From positions 19,672,001 through 19,736,000 of the forward strand of contig CM059586.1 of the NCBI GenBank assembly GCA_030407085.1: a DNA stretch of 64,000 bases. Direction: 5' to 3'. The notes beneath the pieces were generated by a model. The model made no database searches and was not told where the DNA came from. It was given only the letters and a program-made list of their open reading frames with translations. Of this stretch, positions 10,532-20,177 are shown piece after piece (within the stretch, counting starts at the first letter, position 1; each line of letters begins with the position of its first letter). Source of the stretch: Trichopria drosophilae (Eukaryota; Arthropoda; Insecta; Hymenoptera; Diapriidae). The translations under genes and the position numbers were made by a program.

Positions 10532-13500
10532 TTCATATACGGGCATTTCTGCCCTTTAAACATACAAATAAGTATACAATTATACATTTTTACGCCAAAT
10601 AAGAAGAATTACAATAAAACGACATATTTCCTATACTAGTAACATAGCATTGACTGAAGCTTAATTAGTTTTCACATTTATTCATAAAATCTAAATAAAT
10701 TAGCCACTGACAATATTTTGAATCTCACATACGAACTAACTTCTCGAATATTATTATTTAATGCATTCCATGCTCGCTTAAGTCGTGGAACCGGAGAAAA
10801 GAATAAGTAGTTACTTTTGAGAGTAGATTCCGAGATGGTACGAGGATTACGAATGGAGTATGGATTGGTTCTGTGTGGAAATAATGTAGATAAATTGGTA
10901 TCCGATAAAGATGTTAAAATACGATACACAATCAATACATCATGATACGAATGTAGTGATTTTATAGTAGGGAACTTAAACTCAGTAGCAATGGCATTAT
11001 AGCTGTGGTCGAGATGCGACATAGGATGTCCTGACTTAAAACTAAGGAAACTGAGGGATTTTCGAAGTACCCCCTCTAGCATATTAATGTCTAATTGGGT
11101 ATATGGAGACCAGATCGGAGACGCATAAGTTAAATGCGGTAATACTAGTGAGCGTATCAGATACGAGATAGTATGAGGATCTTTAAAGTCCGAAGTTGTC
11201 CTCCGTATAAACCCCAGCATCCTAAGCGCTTTTGTACGGCAATAAGCTAAATGATCGGTGGAAGAAAAGTCTTCGCGGACTACCACGCCAAGATCGATGT
11301 GTTTGGTGACTCTAGTTAATTGTTTCTCATTCAGCTTATATTCGAATTCAAATTTTTGCGATCCTCGACCAAAGCTTAAGCATTTACACTTCTCTACGTT
11401 TAATTTAAGGCAATTCCGCTCAGTCCATTCTCTAATCGAATTCAGATCTTTTTGTAACTTTGACGCATCCATCGGGGATAAAATTTGAGAGAAAAGTTTA
11501 ATATCATCTGCAAAAATCAAGAACTTTGAAAACCGTATAAACTTATTTATGTCGTTAATATAAAAGGTGAAAAGAATCGGTCCTAAGTGGGATCCTTGTG
11601 GAACTCCAGAAGGTACCGTAATGGATGGCGAAATACCGTTCTTAATTTTTACACATTGTGATCTATTCCATAAATAAGATTGAATCCAACGCATAAATAA
11701 GCCTGGAATTTTTCTTTTCCTTAAAAAATTTATTTTCTAATGTAATAATTGTTTTCACAATGGAAATTTCATTTTCTAATTAAAAATGTCTTTTTTAATA
11801 TATTAAATTAAATAAATTATTTTTATTTTATTTTTATTTATTTATTTATGAAACGGGCGTTAACCGCCCCATTATACATAATTAAGTAGTAACAAATGTA
11901 CATAGATAGATGAATAAAAATTAATTATAAAAATATAAAACTTAAAAATAACATAATTAATAATCGAAGTAAATAAACAATATGAAATATAACAATTATC
12001 GCTCGTAAAATGAAAAAAATAGTTCTCTACATTTATAAATAAATAAAGATATAGAGTTTGCATTAGTGATATGATGTGGTAAGGAGTTCCACTTCCTCGT
12101 TAAACGTACAACCGTTGAATTAAAATGGTAGTTCGTTTTACTATTACATTCAACTAATATTCTGGATGAGCGACACGTGTATGGAACGGAACAATATAAG
12201 AAAAGTTTTCTAACATCCTCCGATAATATTTGTCCAAATAAAACCTTTCTGGTGTAAATACTGTCATTAACTGTGTGAATAGATTTAATTCTTGACAAAT
12301 TGAAAAAAACGGAAGCATCATGATAGTCATGAGAACTGAATGCCATAGGGCGACCAATTTTAAACATAAGGAAGCGCAAAAATCTATGCTGCACGGACTC
12401 TAGTAACTTTATACCAACACCTGTATAGGGAGTCCAAATAGGCGAGGCATATAAAATATTAGGCAAAACCAATGTCTTATATAATTTTATGATAACCGAG
12501 ATGTCTTTAAAAAATTTTGTTGAACGAATAAGAAAACCTAATTGTTTATGTGCCTTATTTACCACTATCTTGAGATGTGCATTATAGCAGAGTTTTGAGT
12601 CAATATGAACACCTAAATTATAAAATATTTATTTATTTTTTTCTTTACTTTTACAGTCTGTCTGATATTATTATATATTAAAAAACCCAGATGTATAGGA
12701 CCAATTCTGTGTCCAAATTCGGTTTCAGCGGCCCAAAATTTATAAGAATAACCTAGTGTTGTTCCATTTTATAGCTTGAAATTTTTGTCTTGCAGTAAAT
12801 GTGTACATTTTCCTGAAAACAGCAATTTTTCACACTTTAAACGCTAAATATTAAAAAACTCAGACGTATAGGATCAATTCTATGCCCGAATAGTAAGTTT
12901 TTTTTTGTAGTCCGGTGTTATTTGTACTATTCTCCAAAAAACTGTTTAAGAAGATTCTGGAATATGCTATCTGACACTCTCACTTCTTTAAATGAAATCT
13001 CTGTATTTAAAACACAGCTGCGTAATGTTATCACTAATTTGAAACTAAATTAATTCATTATCTTCTTGTAATTTTACTATCTATTATCTTTTCTTTATAT
13101 ATTGTTTGATTATATTACTTTTATTCTGTTACACAAAGCGCATTTAACAATTTTGTTACCTTATAAATTTTCGTTATTGTTAAGGGTTGATCTTTTTGGA
13201 TCATATGTAGCCCGTCAAATTTACTTAAAAAAAAAAAATACAAATCTTTTTGCAATTCTGGGTTTTCAGGTTTCAGGAATTGTTGGCAGAGCAGATATAT
13301 TATGCGGGATGTTTGTTTGGCTAGCTATAATATCGTACCATAGCGGAATTAAGTCAAAATTTTCTTTAAAAAAATGGAGTTATATATTCCTTTGTACAGT
13401 ATGCATTACGATTGCGATGCTTTGCAAAGAAATTGGAATTACTGCCATAGTAAGTTTTATTCTAAATATTCTATTAAAATATTCTGAATCGATTTATTTT

Positions 13501-16500
13501 CCAGGGACTCTGTGCAGTCTACGACGTAATTGTAGTAAACAAATTATTACCTGCAGACATCATGTGTCTAAAACAGTCGTTAACAAGTTTTATAAAATCG
13601 AAACGTGATCTTATAATACGACTTGCTGTACTTACTTTAACAGCGGTGCTTTTACTATCGTTGCGATTTAGCGTCATGGGTTTCTCGGCGCCAGTGTTCA
13701 AACCTGTCGATAATCCTGCATCTTTTTTGGAGAATCGCATCGTTCGATGGTTAAATTACAATTACATTTACTGTTTAAATCTCTGGCTGTTATTATGCCC
13801 CGAATGGCTGTGTTTCGACTGGTCAATGGGCTGCGTCCCACTGATTTTGGGTCTTGATAAAAGAATTATTTTTATTCTTTTGTTATGGATTACGTTAGGA
13901 ACATTAATAAAAATTATCTTCTCGCATGGCGACAAAAATATCAGGTACGTTAACAATTTTTGACTGTTATTCGAATTTATCGTTTTAAACTTTTAGATCG
14001 ATTACGATGGGGATGGCTTTGCTACTTATTCCATTTGTACCTGCGAGTAACCTTTTCTTTAGCGTTGGATTCGTCCTGGCAGAACGAACCCTCTACATTC
14101 CTTCTGCCGGTTATTGTTTATTAGTCGCAATTGGACTGTCGAAACTATCATCTAAACTTCCGACTAAACTTTTATCGATACTTTACTTCATATTTATTGT
14201 GATTTTCTTTGCTCGTTCTTGGATGCGAAGCAACGAATGGAAGACTGAAAAATCCCTTTTCCAATCTGCCATCAACGTTTGTCCGTTAAACGCAAAGGTT
14301 CACTACAACATTGCTAAAAATGCTGCAGACGATGGAAATGTAACCTTCGCACAGATCGAATACTACGAAGCTTTACGACTGAATCCAGATTACGCCCAAG
14401 CAATGAACAATTTAGGAAATTTATTAAAAGATCAAGCAGAATATAAAAAAGCTGAACAATTACTGAAACGAGCAGTAGAATTACAGTTGCGTTAATTTAC
14501 TTTCTTACGTTTCTACGTATTAATAGTTTTATTATTTTAGAGAAGATTTTGCGGCAGCTTGGATGAATCTTGGAATTGTACTATCAGCGTTGGAAAAATA
14601 TGACGAATCTGAAAAAAGTTACTTAACGGCTTTGGCCCACAGAACGAAGTATCCGGATTGTTATTACAATTTGGGTTTGTTGGTGAGTTTTAATTTAACC
14701 ACTTCAATGGTAATGGATCATATATGTACAAAAAAAATTATTGACAAACGTGGTAATGGATCATATGTGGACATTTTGCAATAACTTTTACAATTCCTAA
14801 TGAATTTACATGAAACTTCGTATACCAAGATATTTTGGCTCGCTGAATCCGAATCTGTCGTCAAAATGGGAAAATTCAAAATGGCCGATCCAATATGGCG
14901 GCTGTAAATTTGCTAAATTTATTAAAATGTGCGGCGCACATGTTTCTTTATACGGAAAACAGCTGAAAATTGTTACTCGGGGGTTTTCGGGGTCGCTGAT
15001 TACGAATCTGAAGTTAGATTTTGAAAATTCAAAATGGCGGATCCAATATGGCGGCTGTAAATTTGCTACATTTATTAAAATGTGCAGTGCACGTGTTTCT
15101 TTATACGGAAAACAGCTGAAAATTGTTACTCGGGGGTTTTCGGAGTCGCCGATTACGAATCTAAATTTATATTTTGAAAATTCTAAATGGCGGATCCAAT
15201 ATGGCGGCTGTTAATTTGCTACATTTATTAAAATGTGCGGCGCACATGTTTCTTTATACGGAAAACAGCTGAAAATTGTTACTCGGGGGTTTTCGGGGTC
15301 GCTGCTTAGGAATCTGAAGTTAGATTTTGAAAATTCAAAATGGCGGCTGTAAATTTGCTAAATTTATTAAAATGTGCGGCGCACATGTTTCTTTATATTG
15401 AAAACAGCTGAAAATTGTTACTCGGGGGTTTTCGGGGTCGCTGCTTAGGAATCTGAAGTTAGATTTTGAAAATTCAAAATGGCGGCTGTAAATTTGCTAA
15501 ATTTATTAAAATGTGCGGCGCACATTTTTCTTTATACGGAAAACAGCTGAAAATTGTTACTCGGGGGTTTTCGGGGTCGCTGATTACGAATCTGAAGTTA
15601 GATTTTGAAAATTCAAAATGGCGGATCCAATATGGCGGCTGTAAATTTGCTAAATTTATTAAAATGTGCGGCGCACATGTTTCTTTATACGGAAAACAGC
15701 TGAAAATTGTTACTCGGGGGTTTTCGGGGTCGCTGATTACGAATCTGAAGTTAGATTTTGAAAATTCAAAATGGCGGATCCAATATGGCGGCTGTAAATT
15801 TGCTACATTTATAAAAATGTGCGGCGCACATTTTTCTTTATATTGAAAACAGCTGAAAATTGTTACTCGGGGGTTTTCGGGGTCGCTGCTTAGGAATCTG
15901 AAGTTAGATTTTGAAAATTCAAAATGGCCGATCCAATATGGCGGCTGTAAATTTGCTAAATTTATTAAAATGTGCGGCGCACATGTTTCTTTATACGGAA
16001 AACAGCTGAAAATTGTTACTCGGGGGTTTTCGGGGTCGCTGATTACGAATCTGAAGTTAGATTTTGAAAATTCAAAATGGCGGATCCAATATGGCGGCTG
16101 TAAATTTGCTACATTTATTAAAATGTGCGGCGCACATTTTTCTTTATATTGAAAACAGCTGAAAATTGTTACTCGGGGGTTTTCGGGGTCGCTGCTTAGG
16201 AATCTGAAGTTAGATTTTGAAAATTCAAAATGGCGGCTGTAAATTTGCTAAATTTATTAAAATGTGCGGCGCACATTTTTCTTTATACGGAAAACAGCTG
16301 AAAATTGTTACCCGGAGGTTTTTGGGGTCGCCGATTACGAATCTGAAGTTAGATTTTGAAAATTCAAAATGGCGGATCCAAGATGGCCGACCGAAATGCG
16401 AAAAATTACCCAAACTTTATGAAACTGGGTTCCCGGGGGCTTTCGGGGTCGCTGATTATAAATCTGAAATCAGATTTTGAAAATTCAAAATGTCGTTTCC

Positions 16501-17301
16501 AAGATGGCCGACATAAATGTAAAAAATTTACTTGATTTCGATGAAAGTTGGTACTCGGGAATTTTTTGGGTCGCTGATTACGAATTTGAAGTCAGATTTT
16601 GTAAATTCAAAATGGTGGATCCAAGATGGCCGACATAAATGTGAAATATTACATGATTTTTTAAATGATTAATTAAATGTTAAATGATACATTTTAGGAA
16701 AAAATGGAACCCGTGTTTCACCGTTTTTCGATATCTTAAGTACAGGGCTGTACCACTTCTGGCACGTTTTTTTTTTACCACTGAAGTGGTTAACTACAAA
16801 AACTATCGTTTAATTTCATTCGCAGTATTTAGCGGAGAAAAAGTATGAGAAAGCGCTGAAAGCTTGGGAGGATGCAATACGGCAAAAACCTACGCATCGC
16901 AGAGCTTGGACCAACATGATTTTACTTCTCGACGACCTCGGAAAACAGGATAAAGCATTGAATGCTATCGATCGTGCTTTGGAAATTCTTCCTAACGATG
17001 CCACAATTTATTTTAATGCAGGAAATATTCTTGGGAAAGCTGGGAAGTTTGCGGAGGCTGAAAAATATTTCAAATATGCGATAGCTCAAGATCGGTCGAA
17101 CTCTGTTTATTTTACAAACTTAGGTAAATTCGGTTGATTAGTAAAATGCACTGTGTAATATGTACATTTTCAGGAGTCTTGTATCATCGGTGGAGAAGAT
17201 TGAGCGATGCAGAACAAATGTACAAACGCGCCTTACAATTAGATCGTAATTTGAAAAGTGCGAAAGAAAACCTTCGCAAGTTAAGAATAACAAATTCATG
17301 A
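8359..17301 (+). CDS. Tmtc4: TMTC4-type protein O-mannosyltransferase (transmembrane and TPR repeat protein)
   Basis: Nine coding exons: 8359-8389, 8463-8688, 8745-8928, 13270-13449, 13505-13944, 13997-14485, 14541-14682, 16826-17123, 17174-17301. All junctions are GT-AG and in phase, giving 705 aa (human TMTC4 is about 741). TMTC proteins are multi-pass ER membrane enzymes that add O-linked mannose to cadherin-type folds. N-terminal markers are FAFDDSEAIVNNDDV (about residue 36) and DFWGTKLSHKQSHKSYRPLT; the paired acidic residues of this first lumenal loop are typical of the GT-C fold. Further markers are HPIHAEAVSGIVGRADILCG (about 141-160), a DUF1736-like stretch (about 267-318) and FSVGFVLAERTLYIPSAGY (about 375). 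About seven TPRs follow from residue 450 to the end, with LGVLYHRW near the C terminus pointing to TMTC4 rather than TMTC1-3. Introns 3 (4.3 kb) and 7 (2.1 kb) are swollen by repeats; the others are 50-75 bp. The stop 17299-17301 overlaps the convergent SNAPC3 stop region. Confidence 0.93.
8945..9430 (+). mobile_element. Non-LTR retrotransposon fragment (reverse transcriptase fingers/palm)
   Basis: Frames here read FPSYWKHS, then NIENYRPIVLQSSIPKLFES, EQDGFLKGKST, LLEKLWNNGIRGKLFNWLSS and GVPQGSHIGPILF, the classic order of a Jockey/CR1-like reverse transcriptase. There is a stop after WKHS and an internal deletion between the GFD and SVN motifs that removes the first catalytic Asp region, so it is dead. 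It begins about 16 bp after the exon 3 donor of TMTC4 and ends abruptly after PILF. Its 3' end may be the fragment at 12952-13053. Confidence 0.75.
9431..10495. other. TMTC4 intron 3, unclassified insert
   Basis: No family is recognised. Positions 9712-9915 repeat the motif ACGCAAA/CGCAAA about eight times in a purine-rich, lysine-rich-looking stretch that has no other coding features. The segments 'caaatatatttac' at 9479 and 10097 are similar. It may be the body or terminus of an element that split the flanking LINE. Confidence 0.3.
10496..11720 (-). mobile_element. 5'-truncated non-LTR retrotransposon with intact C-terminal RT frame
   Basis: The minus-strand open frame 10678-11694 (338 aa) is the C-terminal part of a Jockey/CR1-like RT. 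It carries VPSGVPQGSHLGPILFTFY, then FLIFADDIKLFS (an FADD form of the catalytic YxDD box), then LNVEKCKCLSFGRG and YASPIWSPYT. The frame continues upstream to about 11715 where the copy is truncated. The 3' side has a GGGC..GCCC hairpin at 10541-10554 and a (TAAA)n tail at 10496-10535. An uninterrupted 338-codon frame means it is the youngest LINE copy here. Confidence 0.85.
11811..12622 (-). mobile_element. 5'-truncated non-LTR retrotransposon, C-terminal RT/thumb fragment
   Basis: The minus-strand frame (stop at 11996) reads NLGVHIDSKL, then ASPIWTPYTGVGIKLLE, FLRFLMFKIGRPM and RLTRKWNSLPHHI, the usual end of Jockey/CR1-like polymerases. It is a different subfamily from the 10496-11720 copy. 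The catalytic box is missing because the copy is truncated at about 12622. The 3' side has a GGGCG..CGCCC hairpin (11855-11869) and an (A/T)-rich tail (11811-11850). Confidence 0.8.
12663..12951. repeat. Short duplicated block in TMTC4 intron 3
   Basis: 'ccagatgtataggacc' (12687 on) and 'tcagacgtataggatc' (12861 on) are two diverged direct copies of one block, about 170 bp apart. Each is followed by 'aattctrtgyccraat'. Nothing coding is seen. Confidence 0.4.
12952..13053 (+). mobile_element. Non-LTR retrotransposon 3' coding end
   Basis: The 33-codon frame ending at TAA 13051-13053 reads RFWNMLSDTL, then FKTQLRNV, the typical W-N-x-L-P/S-D ... FK-x-x-L terminus of Jockey/CR1-like RT proteins. 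It is in the same orientation as the 8945-9430 fragment and lies beyond the unclassified and minus-strand inserts, so both may be remains of one LINE that later insertions split. The next 200 bp to exon 4 would be its 3' UTR. Confidence 0.55.
14699..16789. mobile_element. TTAA-type element, CCACTTCA family, copy 2, carrying a tandem array
   Basis: TTAA (14695-14698) plus CCACTTCAATGGTAAT on the left, and ACCACTGAAGTGG plus TTAA (16790-16793) on the right, give a clean target duplication and terminal repeats. It fills almost all of TMTC4 intron 7. Compared with the 742-bp copy at 32216-32957, the interior has grown by amplification of a 153-bp unit. No transposase is encoded. Confidence 0.82.
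14871..16480. repeat. 153-bp tandem array inside the TTAA element
   Basis: The start motif AAAATTCAAAATGGC recurs at 14871, 15024, 15177, 15330, 15469, 15608, 15761, 15914, 16067, 16220 and 16359. Spacings are 153 or 139 bp. The 139-bp units lack the 14-bp block GGATCCAATATGGC. Units also differ at ATGTTT/ATTTTT, TATACGG/TATATTG and GCTGATTACG/GCTGCTTAGG, and these variants are shuffled along the array, as expected from unequal exchange. Units past 16359 are diverged. Confidence 0.9.
17106..17111 (-). terminator. Candidate polyadenylation signal of SNAPC3
   Basis: TTTATT on the plus strand is AATAAA on the minus strand, about 185 nt beyond the SNAPC3 stop. It lies within TMTC4 exon 8. A second such hexamer is at 17007-17012. 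Use of either would make the SNAPC3 3' UTR antisense to TMTC4 coding sequence. Confidence 0.45.
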
Positions 17302-18795
17302 ATACGAATCTACTTGCATATCTTCGTTCTCGAAGCTGTCGTCCATCAGACACGGTACATGTTTAATTTCCGGACGCACCATTTCGTAACTTTCCACTTC
17401 GTCTTCTCTTGACTCGTCTGTATATTCCATTTCCTTTTCTGACTTTCTCATCCCACGCTTTCTTTTTTCTTTTTTTAGAGCTTTTTTAAGCGGTTCGGCA
17501 GCAGATGCAGCAGAGACGGCTTGTTGCAAGAAACGAGAATCGTAAGGGTAGGCGTAAGCTTGAAAGAAGCCAAGTTTTCGACCGTTTATGTAATTGTAAG
17601 ATTCGAAACAAGAGTCGCAGAAGAAACAGGGATCGTGAGGTAACCTTGCGTTATTGGTGGTGATCCAGTGGATGTTGTACACGCCGCAAGTCATACAGTA
17701 GCGGTTTGGCCTAGGCTTGATCCTGATGATTCTCGGATAAGCGGTTAACGCCAGTTCGTCGGAGACATGAACCAACCTGAAATTGTAATTCTTTGAATAA
17801 ATCATTATTGAAAATATTTTGTGTTTACCTTGCGTCGCTGAAGACTATTAAGTGTTCGCAATCTCCTTGATGTTGATAAACCCACGGGAATCCAAATCGG
17901 AGAGACAAAGAATCTATTCTGGTTTTTTCCATTGTGGCAGTTTTAAAAGGACCGAGATTTCGGGTGTTTGCCCATTCTCGAATTACTTGACTGTTGTCTT
18001 TGTTATTCGGGTCCCGGAAATCGTTGTAAAATGTATCTTCGATGAAAAAGAAACCGGATTTGTAAACATCTTTTGCCATTGGCACAACTTCCCGAACTGG
18101 TGCGTCACTGATGTCTTTCGATATTGATAAATCTGATATGCAATTTATTTTATCCCTAAGTTGATCTAACGTCTGAGAACCAAGAATCCCGATAACGTAA
18201 TTAACGGATAGTTTTCCTAACGCTCCGGAAGTTTGTCTACTTTTACTCGTAAAGGGAACGTATACTCGAACTGAAACGATAATATCTTCGCCAGGTATTA
18301 CAAAGGGTCCTTCGGATATTTCTTCTTTGTATTTCTAGAAATTAAGAGAATTTTTGATAGTTTGAAGGTTAATTGTGTTTATTAATAACTTACGATAGGT
18401 TTCTCGCTTCTGTATTTCATAACTTTTTGGTGTCCTTTCAACATCGACCGTTTTCTTGTTTGATTAATAGTTTCCAGCTCGACATCTTGTAAAATAGTTG
18501 AATCGGAAGGATCTTTAAACCATTCGAAAGTTTCTTTCGTCACTTTTTCCATTTCACCCGGCACTGTTAAATTATCAACGCTACAATGTTCTGCGAGACG
18601 ATCAAAATCTTCCTTTTTAATCTTTGTCGTTGAAACGAAATTGGAAATAGAATCAGGGTCGTATTCATCGTCGGTGAAAAACTCTGAGTCTCGTATTAGT
18701 TTTTGATAGTCTTTAAAGTACGATGATATGTTAACTTTCACCGAACCTTTGTACACATGGTCGTACAGACCATGAACTTCGTCTTTTTTTGACAT
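17296..18795 (-). CDS. Snapc3: SNAPC3 (SNAP50), snRNA-activating protein complex subunit 3
   Basis: Three exons on the minus strand: 18394-18795, 17829-18334, 17296-17776, joined by 59- and 52-bp introns in frame to give 462 aa. SNAPC3 (Pbp49 in Drosophila) is the core DNA-contacting subunit of the complex that binds the proximal sequence element of U-snRNA genes and recruits Pol II or Pol III. Exon 2 carries a conserved FFFIEDTFYNDFRD block and WVYQHQGDCEHLIVFSDAR at its end. Exon 3 carries the Cys/His cluster CMTCGVYNIHW, then PHDPCFFCDSCF (about residues 330-360), the signature of the family's zinc-binding C-terminal domain. A lysine/glutamate-rich tail of about 80 residues follows it, so the protein is somewhat longer than human SNAPC3 (411 aa). 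ATG 18793-18795 is the first in frame. The stop (17296-17298) touches the TMTC4 stop. Confidence 0.93.
17796..17801 (+). terminator. Candidate polyadenylation signal of TMTC4
   Basis: The first AATAAA downstream of the TMTC4 stop is here, about 495 nt away and inside SNAPC3 intron 2. If used, the TMTC4 3' UTR would cover the whole of SNAPC3 exon 3 in antisense. A non-canonical nearer signal cannot be excluded. Confidence 0.35.
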
Positions 18796-19287
18796 TTTAA
18801 GATTTTTTATTTTATTGCATGTTACATTATGTTTACTATTTGTGCCATAACCTCATTCTGAAAAATTTTTAGAAAGTTTTTTCGTATTGAAAGTTTTATC
18901 TTGTATGGTTAATGTATAAATCAATATTGAAACTTACGGATTAATTTTTAAATTTAAATAGTTGGACTTTAATGTTTTGTTTTACTTTGTTTGTTTGTTT
19001 ACTACGATTTCTGTGATGGAGACGCAGTCGCTAATCTTTCCAGCCAGAACGTCGACATTGGATTGGTCACAATCTTTAAAAAATTCGATTAGTGTTTTTA
19101 AATTTGAATTGCATTCGAAAAACAAGTGTTCACGTTTCATTGTGAAATCTTATTTATTAAACAAAAATGGATCCATTTGAGTTATTTTGAATTCGAATTC
19201 TTAATCCATTAACGCCCGAAGGACATTTTTTCTTGCTTCCATTTCAATGGAATATTTCGTATCAAAATCGAGGTTAAAAAATTAGGA
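18796..19287. other. 5' flank of SNAPC3
   Basis: AT-rich sequence without a recognised repeat or gene. It should contain the SNAPC3 promoter on the minus strand. I see no clear motif. Confidence 0.3.
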
Positions 19288-19821
19288 CCCTATTGAAAAA
19301 ATCCATATGGATTTTCCACATGGATTATATGTGGGTTGGTGTGGATTCCATATGGATTTTTTATGTGGATTCTATATGGAATCTATAATAAATCCATATG
19401 GAATTCACACAAAAAATCAATATGGAATCCACTCCAGAAATCTACATGAAATCCATACAAATCCACATAGAATCTATGTAGAAAACCCATACAGAATCCA
19501 CATCGATAATCCACAAGGAATCCACGCGAGAAATCGGCAGGGAATTCATGTAAAATCTATGTAAAAAATCCATATATAATCTACATCTAAAATCCATATG
19601 GAATCCACACCAGAAATCTACATGAAATCCAAATAAATCCACATGGAATCTATGTAGAAAATCCACATATAATCCACATCAAAAATCCATATGGAATCCA
19701 CATGCAATCCACACAAATCCATATGTAATCCACACCAATCAACATGGAATCCATGTGGAAATCCATATGGAAATCCACATTGAAAATCCATATGGAATCC
19801 ACATGGATTTTTTCAATAGGG
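19288..19821. mobile_element. MITE-like element made of CCATATGG/TCCACATGG satellite units
   Basis: Exact 19-bp terminal inverted repeats begin CCCTATTGAAAAAATCCAT (19288-19306) and end at 19803-19821. The 500 bp between is a degenerate tandem of TCCATATGGAATCCACA-like units of 15-20 bp, many containing the palindrome CCATATGG. It is non-coding; long frames on both strands are by-products of the repeat. Its superfamily is unknown. Confidence 0.75.
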
Positions 19822-20177
19822 GAGATACAGTAGGACCTCTTTTATTCGAACCTCTCTTATTCTAATTGCCTTTTTTATTCTAATTGTCCAGCCTCTCTTA
19901 TTCTAATCGTTCCCCCACAAGTCTTCTCCCACTATCACACGAAAAGTCAACGAAAAATATTGTCCGCAAATCACAAGCTCGCAAGCAAAGTAAGTGGGGG
20001 TAAGGGGAAAATTAGAATAAGAAAGGTCGACGCCATCTTGAAAAATTTTAATTTGTCCAGTCAGGCAAGATGGCGGCCTTCTTCCCTTATTCTACTTTTC
20101 CCCTCTCCCCCACTACTTAGATTTGTAGTCTCACTTTTGTCTCTTTTTCTTTCGTTGCGCATGCGCTGTTATTTGTA

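Larger units (their letters stand above)
10439..12662. repeat. Exact 20-bp inverted repeat flanking two LINE fragments
   Basis: GACAGACTGTAAAAGTAAAG at 10439-10458 is the exact reverse complement of 12643-12662. The 2.2 kb between them holds two minus-strand LINE fragments, each with an A/T-rich tail. The pair may be the ends of a host element that later received the LINEs, or a captured flanking duplication. Only the repeat itself is seen; its nature is inference. Confidence 0.6.

Noticed and set aside
13102..13608. Frame running through TMTC4 exon 4 into intron and exon 5
   Set aside because: It reads through the GTAAGT donor at 13450; the true exons use another frame after 13505.
15024..16359. 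Regular direct repeats considered as a CRISPR array
   Set aside because: Units are contiguous 153/139-bp copies with no unique spacers, in an animal intron.
14810..16480. Several 60-134 residue frames with repeated SKWRIQYGGCKF
   Set aside because: They are translations of the 153-bp tandem unit in an intron and are interrupted wherever the 14-bp block is missing.
18962..19180. 72-residue frame with a hydrophobic start that resembles a signal peptide
   Set aside because: No conserved features, no neighbours supporting it, and ordinary AT-rich composition.
19307..19666. Frames on both strands reading repeated MDFPHG / NPYRIH peptides
   Set aside because: By-products of the CCATATGG satellite in the 19288-19821 element; open on both strands as expected for such a repeat.
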